Source of the DNA: Bacillota bacterium | GTDB taxonomy: Bacteria; Bacillota; Desulfotomaculia; Desulfotomaculales; VENG01 | Reading direction: 5' to 3' | Assembly: GCA_009711705.1 (NCBI GenBank) | Contig: VENG01000008.1 | Location: 35,535-99,534, forward strand | Length of the DNA stretch: 64,000 nucleotides | Shown: positions 17,362-25,949 of the stretch, piece after piece | Layout: the number at the start of each line of letters is the position of its first letter | Position numbering within the stretch: position 1 is the stretch's first letter | Notes under the pieces: generated by a model | Database searches by the model: none | What the model saw: only the letters and a program-made list of their open reading frames with translations | Told to the model about the DNA's origin: nothing | Made by a program: the position numbers and the translations under genes

Positions 17362-18471
17362 TTGACCATTCCTCTATTAGATTTAAAAGCACAGTATGAT
17401 TCCATAAAGGTAGAAATAGATGCAGCAGTGTTGGGAGTATTGGAAAGTGGCCATTATGTCATGGGGCCAAATGTTAAAGCTTTAGAACAAGAAATAGCTG
17501 AGTATTGCGGGACAAATTATGCTGTAGGAGTGGCAAATGGAACGGATGCTTTGATCTTAAGTCTAGAAGCCTATGGTATTAGTTCTGGGGACGAAGTAAT
17601 TACTACCCCATACAGTTTTTTTGCCACAGCAGAAGCAATTTCGAGGGTTGGCGCTAACCCTGTTTTTGTAGATATTGATGAACGTACATATAACATAAAC
17701 GTGTCACAAATTGAATCTAAAATTACCAAACAGACTAAAGCAATTCTTCCAGTCCATTTGTTTGGTCAAATGGCACTAATGGATAAGATTATGGATATTG
17801 CACAGCGCCACAAACTTATTGTCATTGAAGATGCCTGCCAGGCTATAGGGGCGAATTATAAAGGGCAGAAAGCCGGTTCTTGGGGGCATGCCGCATGCTT
17901 CAGTTTCTTCCCAACAAAGAACCTTGGTGGATACGGAGATGGTGGCATTATTACAACCAACGACGAAGGTTTTGCAGAAACGGTAAAGATGTTAAGATTT
18001 CACGGTAGCCGAAGGAAATACTATAACGAGGCTATAGGGCATAACAGTAGATTGGATGAGCTTCAAGCTGCCATTTTACGAGTAAAATTGAAATACTTAG
18101 ATAGGTGGAACGAAGCCAGAAGAGAAAAGGCAGAACAATATAATTATTTGCTTCAGAGATCAGATCTTGTACTTCCATATGCTATATCAGAAGGAAAGCA
18201 TATTTATCATCTCTATATTGTTAGACATAATAAGAGAGCTGATGTGGTTGCAGGGCTTAAGGAGTACGGCAGTGGATGTGGTATATATTATCCTGTTCCA
18301 TTGCATCTACAAGACGCTTATGAGGGAGTGTTTCAAAAGGGAACTTTGCCGGTTGTCGAGCAAATGTCTGAAGAGACTTTCGCATTGCCGCTTTTTCCGG
18401 AAATGTCAAACGATCAGCTAAATAATGTAGCCTCCTGTTTGCGTAAAACCTTAAATAATATGAATCTTTAG
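17362..18471 (+). CDS. wbpE: DegT/DnrJ/EryC1 aminotransferase (WbpE type)
   Basis: A PLP-dependent sugar aminotransferase of 369 residues that puts the amino group on C3 of UDP-3-keto-GlcNAcA. The N-terminus (IPLLDLKAQYDSIK), VANGTDALILSLEAYG, EDACQAIGANYKG and the PLP-binding Lys in SFFPTKNLGGYGDGG are diagnostic of the fold. The C-terminus has YYPVPLHLQDAY. TTG at 17362 follows AGGAGGGC. It sits inside the wbp-like block, between the acetyltransferase and a glycosyltransferase. Confidence 0.9.
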   Translation: MTIPLLDLKAQYDSIKVEIDAAVLGVLESGHYVMGPNVKALEQEIAEYCGTNYAVGVANGTDALILSLEAYGISSGDEVITTPYSFFATAEAISRVGANPVFVDIDERTYNINVSQIESKITKQTKAILPVHLFGQMALMDKIMDIAQRHKLIVIEDACQAIGANYKGQKAGSWGHAACFSFFPTKNLGGYGDGGIITTNDEGFAETVKMLRFHGSRRKYYNEAIGHNSRLDELQAAILRVKLKYLDRWNEARREKAEQYNYLLQRSDLVLPYAISEGKHIYHLYIVRHNKRADVVAGLKEYGSGCGIYYPVPLHLQDAYEGVFQKGTLPVVEQMSEETFALPLFPEMSNDQLNNVASCLRKTLNNMNL

Positions 18472-18489
18472 GTAGGGAAGGTATATCTT

Positions 18490-19425
18490 ATGTACCGAGA
18501 TAAAGCTATGGGTGTTGTGGTGCCTGCTTATAACGAAGAGCTATTAATTGATAAAGTAATTGAAACAATGCCTGACTATGTAGACAAAGTCTATGTGGTA
18601 GATGACTGTTCAACTGATAACACATCTCAAGTAGTGCAACATTTTAATGGCTCCCGTATCCAATTAACACGACATAAAGAAAACAGTGGAGTGGGGGCAG
18701 CGATTATTACGGGGTATAAGCAGGCATTACAAGATGGAATCGATTTAATTGCGGTAATGGCAGGAGATAATCAAATGGATCCTGATGAACTGCCTAAACT
18801 GCTTGACCCAGTGGTAGATGGTAGGGCTGATTACACTAAGGGTGACAGGTTGTCTAGACATGAATTAAAACGTGGTATGAGCAAGTGGCGAAGATTTGGC
18901 AATTTTCTTTTGACACAACTAACGCGTATTTCTTCTGGATACTGGGCTCTTCAGGATCCTCAAAATGGATATGCTGTTATTTCCAAAGAAGCTCTTGCTA
19001 AACTCGATTTATCAAAAATATATCCTCAATATGGGTATTGCAATGATTTGTTAGTAAGACTTAACGTGCTAGGTCTGCGGGTAGTAGATATCGCTATCCC
19101 TGCTAGGTATGGTGATGAAAAGTCAAAAATAATATACGGTAAGTATATAAGAAAAGTATCACTTTTGCTTCTTAATAACTTTATCTGGCGAATAATAAAT
19201 AAATACCTTTTCCCACAATTAAAGATTGTAGGACTTAGTTATACAGTTGGGTTAAGTATGTTACTTGTGGGTATATTGGTTCTTTTTGCAAGTGGAGTTA
19301 TGAAATCTCTGTTTGCTATAGGAGGGTATATTATCTTTTCAGGAATTGTAATGACTATATTTTCTATGTTTGTCGATGCCTATGAGCAGGGTAAAAAACC
19401 ATTTCGGTTGAGGTTGGATAAATGA
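18490..19425 (+). CDS. Glycosyltransferase family 2, polyprenyl-phosphate type
   Basis: A 311-residue GT-A enzyme with VVPAYNEELLIDKVI, the acidic VVDDCSTDNT, and MAGDNQMDP as the metal-binding motif, followed by two C-terminal membrane helices (about 230-300). This is the layout of dolichol-phosphate-mannose-like synthases, which load a sugar onto a lipid phosphate. The last four bases of its gene overlap the start of the epimerase gene, so both are translated together. The sugar donor cannot be read from the sequence. Confidence 0.85.
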   Translation: MYRDKAMGVVVPAYNEELLIDKVIETMPDYVDKVYVVDDCSTDNTSQVVQHFNGSRIQLTRHKENSGVGAAIITGYKQALQDGIDLIAVMAGDNQMDPDELPKLLDPVVDGRADYTKGDRLSRHELKRGMSKWRRFGNFLLTQLTRISSGYWALQDPQNGYAVISKEALAKLDLSKIYPQYGYCNDLLVRLNVLGLRVVDIAIPARYGDEKSKIIYGKYIRKVSLLLLNNFIWRIINKYLFPQLKIVGLSYTVGLSMLLVGILVLFASGVMKSLFAIGGYIIFSGIVMTIFSMFVDAYEQGKKPFRLRLDK

Positions 19426-20585
19426 AGGTTGCAACGATAGTCGGGGCGAGGCCTCAATTTATAAAAGCGGCAGCAGTATCAAAAGAGTTGAGAAAAGTTG
19501 TGCGAGAGGTACTGATTCATACTGGGCAACATTATGATTTTACTATGTCAGATATTTTCTTTGATGAACTAAAAATCCCCAGGCCGGATTATAATTTGGG
19601 GATAGGTTCTGGATCACACGGATCCCAGACTGGTAAAATGCTTGAATTAATTGAAAAAGTGTTAATTAAAGAGAACCCTGATTGTGTATTGGTTTATGGT
19701 GATACAAATTCTACGCTTGCCGGGGCACTAACCGCAGCAAAACTCCAGATTCCTCTAGCTCATGTTGAAGCGGGGCTAAGAAGCTTTAACTCTATTATGC
19801 CTGAAGAAATTAACCGAAAAGTGACAGATCATGTTTCATCCATACTTTTTTGTCCCACAGTGATAGCTGTTAAAAACTTAAGACAAGAAGGATTTGATAA
19901 TGTTATCAATAGGGGGGTATTGGTTAACGAAGGATCGTCACATTTGGATTTAGGGTTGAAACAACCGGTGGTCTTAAATGTTGGGGATGTTATGTATGAT
20001 GTACTGAAATCTACTTTGAACGTTAGCAATAGCATACCTTCCGATTTACTTGCCAAATATCCCATTACTTCAAACAATTATATATTAGCAACAATACATC
20101 GTGCAGAAAATGCTGACAACATGGAAAACATGGTTAATATTATGAAAGTATTATCTAAAATACCTCTGAAAGTTATAATTCCGCTACATCCCCGTACTTA
20201 TGATCGAATACTTAAGTTTAGCTTATACGAAGAAATGCAACAATCCCGTAACATAATTCTAACAGATCCACTTGGCTATATCGAAATGATGTTCCTGTTA
20301 AATAATGCAAGATGTGTAGTGACTGATTCTGGTGGACTTCAAAAAGAAGCTTGCATGTTGGGCATTCCTTGTTTGACATGTAGATACGAAACAGAATGGT
20401 TAGAAACAGTTGAGTATGGTTGGAATAGTCTGATTGGTCTAGGAGCAGTAAATTTTGATGGCTTACCTGAAAGAAAAAAAATAAACAGAGAAAGCAACCC
20501 GTATGGAGACGGATTTGCAGCATGCCGTATAACTCAAATTATTAAGGGTTATTTAAAACACCATGAAAGAGCTGTTGCATTTTGA
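19422..20585 (+). CDS. wbpI: UDP-N-acetylglucosamine 2-epimerase family (WbpI type)
   Basis: A 387-residue non-hydrolysing UDP-GlcNAc 2-epimerase fold. It shows GARPQFIKAAAVSKEL, HTGQHYDFTMSD, VYGDTNSTLAGALTAAK, HVEAGLRSFN, MPEEINRK, ATIHRAENAD and SGGLQKEA. In the context of the wbp-like genes it most likely inverts C2 of UDP-GlcNAc3NAcA to give UDP-ManNAc3NAcA. It would then complete the pathway. It overlaps both neighbours by four bases. Confidence 0.88.
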   Translation: MKVATIVGARPQFIKAAAVSKELRKVVREVLIHTGQHYDFTMSDIFFDELKIPRPDYNLGIGSGSHGSQTGKMLELIEKVLIKENPDCVLVYGDTNSTLAGALTAAKLQIPLAHVEAGLRSFNSIMPEEINRKVTDHVSSILFCPTVIAVKNLRQEGFDNVINRGVLVNEGSSHLDLGLKQPVVLNVGDVMYDVLKSTLNVSNSIPSDLLAKYPITSNNYILATIHRAENADNMENMVNIMKVLSKIPLKVIIPLHPRTYDRILKFSLYEEMQQSRNIILTDPLGYIEMMFLLNNARCVVTDSGGLQKEACMLGIPCLTCRYETEWLETVEYGWNSLIGLGAVNFDGLPERKKINRESNPYGDGFAACRITQIIKGYLKHHERAVAF

Positions 20586-21331
20586 AGACAGTGGATTTCA
20601 CATTAGAAATGTATAGTCAAATTTGTCAGGCATTAAAACCATATCATGTTCTAGCAGTTGTGGATTTTTTATCTATGAAAATAGAAAAGCCCTTTACTAT
20701 AATTCGGCATGATGTAGACCGGTGCATTAGTAACGCGTTGGCCATGGCAAAATTGGAAAGCAAGTACGGGATTATTTCAACATATTATTTCCGTTACCCT
20801 TACACATATAATAAGGAAGTTATGTCCGAAATAAATAGTTTGGGACATGAAATTGGCTATCATTACGAAGTGTTAGATAAAACAAAAGGTAGATATCAGA
20901 AAGCAATTGAATTGTTTAAAGAAGAATTAGAGATTTTTCGCAAAGATTTTCAAGTTGTAACAATTTGTATGCATGGCAATCCATTGACGAAATGGGATGG
21001 CCGAACACTATGGGACAAATATGATATGCAAAAATTAGGCATAATTGGTGAAACATACGTTTCCTTTCGAGATAAAAATGTGAAGTATCTTACTGATACA
21101 GGAAGAACATGGAATAATGCCTTTCAGTTTAAAGATACACTAGGTAAAAAGCAAATTAATGTCAAGAACTCCAAAGAGTTGGTAAACCTGTTAAAGGCAA
21201 AGAAATATCATAACCTATATATATTAACACATCCGGAAAGGTGGGCTTTTAATTCTTTAAATTATATTAGGGGGTATAGTAGAGACTTTGTTTTTAAGAC
21301 AGGAAAAAGAGTTATAGGAATGATTAAGTAA
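20582..21331 (+). CDS. NodB-fold polysaccharide deacetylase-like protein
   Basis: A 249-residue protein with the polysaccharide deacetylase fold in reduced form. IIRHDVDRC gives the Asp pair of the metal site, GHEIGYHYE supplies the His box, CMHGNP a second His, and LTHPERW the last motif. It is most like the WbmS-type proteins found in glycan clusters, but I cannot name it with certainty. It starts with a TTG that overlaps the end of wbpI. A likely role is trimming or deacetylating a sugar in the repeat unit; this is inference. Confidence 0.72.
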   Translation: MKTVDFTLEMYSQICQALKPYHVLAVVDFLSMKIEKPFTIIRHDVDRCISNALAMAKLESKYGIISTYYFRYPYTYNKEVMSEINSLGHEIGYHYEVLDKTKGRYQKAIELFKEELEIFRKDFQVVTICMHGNPLTKWDGRTLWDKYDMQKLGIIGETYVSFRDKNVKYLTDTGRTWNNAFQFKDTLGKKQINVKNSKELVNLLKAKKYHNLYILTHPERWAFNSLNYIRGYSRDFVFKTGKRVIGMIK

Positions 21332-22212
21332 TGGATGTTTTGAGTTATTTTAAAGAAATCTTATATTTAAATAAAGAATATTTTAGACACAAAGTCAGGG
21401 TACTAAAAGAGAAAAATAGTAGCCCTAATTATTCTGTATTACTTGATGACTTGAGGGGAAATTACGGCCCAATATTTGTTTTATCTACCGGCAGATGTGG
21501 AACCAGGTTTTTAACCAATATTTTACAATTGGGAAAAGACGTCGATGTTTATCATATGCCACAGCCAGAATTGATATATCATTCAAAAAAAGCATATGAA
21601 GAAGGAACCAAAAGGTTCGATACCTTTAAAGAAATCGTTTATGCATCGCGAATAGAATTAATACAGCAATCGTATTTTTTAAATAGGAAGTATATTGAAA
21701 CAAATAACAGAATCACTTTTTTCGCTCCACATTTATTTTCCTTATTCCCGAAGGCTAGGTTTATTCACTTAATAAGAGATCCTATTAATTTCATCAAAAG
21801 TGGCATGTCACGGGGATGGTACTCAGGATGGCACCGCCATGATAGTGGACGGATCATACCGAAGCATTGCGATGGTTTTTGGCCAAGTATGTCTCAGGAA
21901 TGCAAGCTAGCCTGGCTGTGGAAGGAAACAAATCTTTTCATTACTAATTATTTAGACCAAATGCCCCAATCTCAGTTCTTGATAATAAGGGCTGAAGACG
22001 CTTTCTCCTCGACAGAAAAACTTTTAAAAATAATTAAATTTTGTAGAATCCATGATATGTCTGTGAGGAGGGTGGAAAAGGTAGCTAAAAGGCCTGCAAA
22101 TAAGGGGAAAGTAGCTGTCCCTGACTATTCGCAATGGGACAAGCATATTCAACTGGAAATCCATGATGTCGTCAGTGATTTAGCGAAACGCTTTAATTAT
22201 AGGATAAAGTAA
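21331..22212 (+). CDS. Sulfotransferase
   Basis: A 293-residue PAPS-dependent sulfotransferase. The 5'-phosphosulfate loop is LSTGRCGTRFLTNIL at about residue 50. The 3'-phosphate motif is HLIRDPINFIKSGMSRGW, with the required Arg and Ser eight residues apart. The C-terminus has the family's late conserved region. The donor PAPS could be made by the APS kinase encoded at 27896 in the same cluster. The acceptor is most probably the glycan made here. ATG at 21331 overlaps the previous stop, so it is in the same operon. Confidence 0.83.
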   Translation: MDVLSYFKEILYLNKEYFRHKVRVLKEKNSSPNYSVLLDDLRGNYGPIFVLSTGRCGTRFLTNILQLGKDVDVYHMPQPELIYHSKKAYEEGTKRFDTFKEIVYASRIELIQQSYFLNRKYIETNNRITFFAPHLFSLFPKARFIHLIRDPINFIKSGMSRGWYSGWHRHDSGRIIPKHCDGFWPSMSQECKLAWLWKETNLFITNYLDQMPQSQFLIIRAEDAFSSTEKLLKIIKFCRIHDMSVRRVEKVAKRPANKGKVAVPDYSQWDKHIQLEIHDVVSDLAKRFNYRIK

Positions 22213-22218
22213 GGTGAT

Positions 22219-23343
22219 ATGTTGAGGATAGTAATTGATATAAACCACCCGGCACATGTTCATTTTTTTAAGAATTTTTACTGGCAAATGAAGCGAAATA
22301 ACCATGATTTGCTTGTAACTGCTTCAAGAAAAGAAATGGCATTTGATTTGCTTGGTTCTTATGACATCAATTTTGTCGACTTAGGCAGTTACGGTAACAC
22401 TCTTTTTTCAAAAGCTAGGAATTTATTAAATTTGGATTATAAAATGTATAAGGTCTGTTCGGAGTTTAAACCTGATATCATGGTGGGTCTAGGTTCGGTT
22501 CGTGCTCCACATGTGGCTAGTATTTTAAAAAAGCCGTATATTGCATTTAAGGACAGTGAAACCATGGAGCAATACATTTTATGGGGTCATTTTGCTAATG
22601 TTGTATGTACACCAGCTTGCTTTCGGAAAAATCTGGGTAAGAGACAGTTGCGATATGATGGATATCATGAGTTGGCATATTTACATCCAAATTTTTTTAA
22701 GCCAGACAGATCAATCCTGGATGAACTTGGAGTTGAAAAAAAAGATAAATATGCCATTGTACGTTTTGTTGCATGGCGAGCGAGCCATGATGTGGGCAAA
22801 CAGGGAATCAAAAAGCAAAGGCAACTTGTTGAAGAGCTGGCTAAGCATTGTACTGTTTTTGTGACAGCTGAATTAGGTGATAGCTTAGAGCTTAAACAGT
22901 ATTATATGAAAATAAAGCCGGAACGAATTCATCATGCCATGTATTATGCTTCGTTGTTTTTAGGTGATAGCCAAACAATGGCTACAGAATCTGCTTTATT
23001 AGGAACTCCGGCAATCAGATGTAATTCTTTTGTAGGACCTAATGATATGGGTAATTTTATAGATTTAGAAAAAAAATATGATGTTCTTCATAACACAAAT
23101 AATGAGAGTATTGCTTTAAAAATGGCAAAACGTTTAATAGCTGACGATAATAGCAAATTAAAATGGCAATCTAAGACAAAAAAAATATTTCAGGAGAAGA
23201 TAGATGTTACCTCATTTATGATGTGGCTGGTAGAAGGGTATCCAAAATCTGTTGAAATTGCAAAAAATGATATTTCCTGGCAATTAATGTTTATGCAGAG
23301 GCATAATGTCTTTCCCGTAGGATACACAAGCAACAGTATATAA
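22219..23343 (+). CDS. DUF354 family glycosyltransferase-like protein
   Basis: A 374-residue protein with the DUF354 N-terminus (RIVIDINHPAHVHFFKNFYW) and the later FKDSETMEQYIL and LGDSQTMATESALLGTPAI. The family has a GT-B-like fold and occurs in glycan clusters of bacteria and archaea. Its reaction is not established. ATG or TTG starts near 22219 follow AAGGTGA. It is the last gene of the tightly coupled block that began at 14187, as the following 280 bases contain no intact gene. Confidence 0.8.
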   Translation: MLRIVIDINHPAHVHFFKNFYWQMKRNNHDLLVTASRKEMAFDLLGSYDINFVDLGSYGNTLFSKARNLLNLDYKMYKVCSEFKPDIMVGLGSVRAPHVASILKKPYIAFKDSETMEQYILWGHFANVVCTPACFRKNLGKRQLRYDGYHELAYLHPNFFKPDRSILDELGVEKKDKYAIVRFVAWRASHDVGKQGIKKQRQLVEELAKHCTVFVTAELGDSLELKQYYMKIKPERIHHAMYYASLFLGDSQTMATESALLGTPAIRCNSFVGPNDMGNFIDLEKKYDVLHNTNNESIALKMAKRLIADDNSKLKWQSKTKKIFQEKIDVTSFMMWLVEGYPKSVEIAKNDISWQLMFMQRHNVFPVGYTSNSI

Positions 23344-23622
23344 GTATAGCAGAAGGTTGCTATAGTCTTTGAGAAAATTAAAGAATGAGGAAAAAAACAT
23401 CTTCTCGTAAAAGCCGAAATGAAAAATCGTTCTACCGGAAAAACATGGGGCCAGTCCTTGTTAGAGAGGATGTACCTTACCTCCAAAATTCCGAAGAACT
23501 TTCATGCTTGGAAAGAAAATAAGCAAGAGGCAAAAATTTTAAAGCTATTCAAAAGGAACTTATTAGTAACATGAAACCTCAAACGGATTTTCTTGGGTAT
23601 TAGCAGAAAGGACGATAATAAT
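23344..23622 (+). other. Gap with a possible decayed gene remnant
   Basis: About 280 bases without an intact gene. A frame around 23430-23570 reads as protein-like (TGKTWGQSLLERMYLTSKI, then KNFHAWKENKQEAK) but has no proper start and ends in stops. This may be the remains of a gene lost between the DUF354 and deacetylase genes. The family cannot be named. Confidence 0.3.
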
Positions 23623-24675
23623 ATGGACTATATTCAAGGAAAAATTAAACAAAATGGCCATTTATGGGAATATTTTACAAAAGCTGAGGAGTATAGAAGT
23701 AGTAAACTTGATAAGCATGGCCGATTTAATTACAGCATGAGTTGCCATAAGGATGTTTTAGAACCTAGGATATCAAAATTCCTTATAAAAAGTAACCTAA
23801 ACCTAAATTATCCTATGGGTAAAAAATTTGCTATTTGTTTAAGTCATGATGTTGACGATATTTATCCTACAGGCATTCATTCATTATTATCTATTGGACA
23901 TTATTTTAGAAAGTTGGATTTTGAGGCAATTACGGAACACATAGGGTGGCGATATTTCGGAAAGAAGACGAGTCCTTTTATGAATTTTGAAGAGATAATT
24001 AATTTAGAAGAACAGTATGGTGCAAAGTCTACATTCTTCTTTCTTGCCTCGAAAACTGATCCAATTAGACCCAGGTATGACGTTAAGGATATTAAGTCTG
24101 AACTACTATATATTATAAAAAAGGGATGGGAAATAGGTCTTCACGGAAGTTATTATGCGTACAATGATTTGGAACAAATTAAAAGAGAAAAAGAAAAGCT
24201 AGAATCGGTAGTATTACAAACAGTTAAAGGATATAGAAGCCACTATTTAAGGTTTGATACGCCATTTACGTGGAACTTATTAGCAAAGGCAGGGTTTAAT
24301 TATGATACAACATTCGGATATAGCGATATGGTTGGATTTAGAAATGGAATGTGTCATCCTTTCGAGCCATTCGATTTGGAAAAAGAAATCAATATAGACA
24401 TTTTAGAAATTCCTCTTATTATTATGGATGGTGCATTATTTAAAAATGTAGATTCGCTTAAGGAAGCTTGGGTTACAGTAAAAAAAATACTAGATTCCGT
24501 TAAAGACTGCAGTGGGGTAGTCACCATTTTATGGCATAATCAATCATTTGCCTGCCCATATAAAGAGGAATGGAAAGAGATGTATGAAAAAATTCTTCAA
24601 TATGGTTACCAAAAAAATGCTTGGATGACATCTGGATGGGAAATTTATAAGTGGTGGAAAGGGGAGGCTTATTAA
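23623..24675 (+). CDS. Polysaccharide deacetylase family protein
   Basis: A 350-residue protein of the NodB superfamily. It carries CLSHDVDDIYP (catalytic and metal Asp), STFFFLASK, GWEIGLHGSYYAY with the metal His, and VKGYRSHYLRFD, the Arg motif. A late LWHNQSF fits motif 5. This pattern (HDVDD with a long N-terminal part) is common in exopolysaccharide clusters. ATG at 23623 behind GAAAGGACG is preferred to the TTG at 23593. It may deacetylate a sugar of the repeat unit. Confidence 0.82.
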   Translation: MDYIQGKIKQNGHLWEYFTKAEEYRSSKLDKHGRFNYSMSCHKDVLEPRISKFLIKSNLNLNYPMGKKFAICLSHDVDDIYPTGIHSLLSIGHYFRKLDFEAITEHIGWRYFGKKTSPFMNFEEIINLEEQYGAKSTFFFLASKTDPIRPRYDVKDIKSELLYIIKKGWEIGLHGSYYAYNDLEQIKREKEKLESVVLQTVKGYRSHYLRFDTPFTWNLLAKAGFNYDTTFGYSDMVGFRNGMCHPFEPFDLEKEINIDILEIPLIIMDGALFKNVDSLKEAWVTVKKILDSVKDCSGVVTILWHNQSFACPYKEEWKEMYEKILQYGYQKNAWMTSGWEIYKWWKGEAY

Positions 24676-24694
24676 GAAAGAGCTGATAGATTAC

Positions 24695-25945
24695 ATGAAA
24701 CTGTGTCTTGAAAAAAAAATTAATATTAATGATCCTCTATTTAAGAATTCCTTGTTTCTAATCTCCGGTAGGTTTGTTAATAGTATGTGTGGTTTTCTTT
24801 TTTGGTTTATCGGCGCAAAATTATATACAATCGAAGAAGTTGGAACTGCTACGGCTATAATTGCCTCATTAAATTTGGTAATACAGTTGTCAAGAATGGG
24901 ATTTGATTTTACGCTGATAAGATTTCTTCCACAAAATAAAAATGTAGTTTATAATAGTAGCTTCACTATTACAACATTGGCATCGATCATTGTGTCGGCT
25001 GTCTATGTTCTAATTATAAATGTTTTTCAGGTAAGTATATATAATACACTAAATAATATATATGTGTTCTTGCTATTTGCTGTTGTAGTAGTTATGAGAT
25101 CTAAAACAATGATAGATGGGCAGGCCCTTTTGGCAATAAGAGCGGGTAGAAGTTATTTAATTGAAAGCCTGTTTTTAGCAACTCGGATTTTGTTTTTACC
25201 TGTCCTGGTTTATTGGGGTTCGTTAGGTGTTTTTATGTCTCTGGGAATTGCATGTCTATTTGCATCTTTGTTTACACTTTGGAGATTGAGTAAGGTTGTA
25301 CAGGTAAAGTTAAAATTGGATATTGACTTTGTGCGAAGATCCTTTTCTTTTTCAATAGATAATTATTTGGCTAATATGATCTATGAATTGCCACCTATGC
25401 TTATCCCTATACTGTTAATTAGCTTTTTAGGGGAGGTCGATGTAGCTAGATTTTATATGACATATGTAATAGGTAATTTAGTACTAGTTATACCTGAGGC
25501 ATTAAGTTTGGGGTTGCTGGTTGAGGGAAGTCATGGGGAAAAGGTACGAAATAATACTATAAAAGCATGTTTAGGGATACTAATTTTTTTAATACCAACA
25601 ATAATAGTTGTTTTATCTTGCAGTGAGTTCATTTTAGGTTTAATTAAACATGAGTATGTAGAGTCAGCGCCCTTGCTAGAGATTTTTGTTGTGAGTGGAG
25701 CACTTGTTGCATTTTATTTAGTATTTGTGTCGATACAAAGGATTAGAATGCAAACAAAAACGATTCTTTGGTTAAATATTATTAGGCTTGCAAGTCTCGT
25801 ATTTCTAGGACATTACTTTATGATAAGTCATGGTTTGATTGGAATTGGCTATGCTTGGTTTTGCACCTATCTAATTTTAAATATTGTAATTATATTCAAA
25901 GTGCTGTACCAAAAGTGGTTTGTCCAAATTGGAGTTGATTCGTAA
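24695..25945 (+). CDS. Polysaccharide flippase (Wzx/MATE-like)
   Basis: A 416-residue membrane protein with about twelve helices. The N-terminal part SGRFVNSMCGFLFWFIGAKL and the next TIEEVGTATAIIASLNLVIQ match the oligosaccharide flippase family, which moves lipid-linked repeat units across the membrane. It begins with ATG after a short gap from the deacetylase gene. Base use is clearly more AT-rich than in the housekeeping genes, as in most of the cluster, which suggests acquisition by transfer. Confidence 0.82.
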   Translation: MKLCLEKKININDPLFKNSLFLISGRFVNSMCGFLFWFIGAKLYTIEEVGTATAIIASLNLVIQLSRMGFDFTLIRFLPQNKNVVYNSSFTITTLASIIVSAVYVLIINVFQVSIYNTLNNIYVFLLFAVVVVMRSKTMIDGQALLAIRAGRSYLIESLFLATRILFLPVLVYWGSLGVFMSLGIACLFASLFTLWRLSKVVQVKLKLDIDFVRRSFSFSIDNYLANMIYELPPMLIPILLISFLGEVDVARFYMTYVIGNLVLVIPEALSLGLLVEGSHGEKVRNNTIKACLGILIFLIPTIIVVLSCSEFILGLIKHEYVESAPLLEIFVVSGALVAFYLVFVSIQRIRMQTKTILWLNIIRLASLVFLGHYFMISHGLIGIGYAWFCTYLILNIVIIFKVLYQKWFVQIGVDS

Positions 25946-25949
25946 CGCA

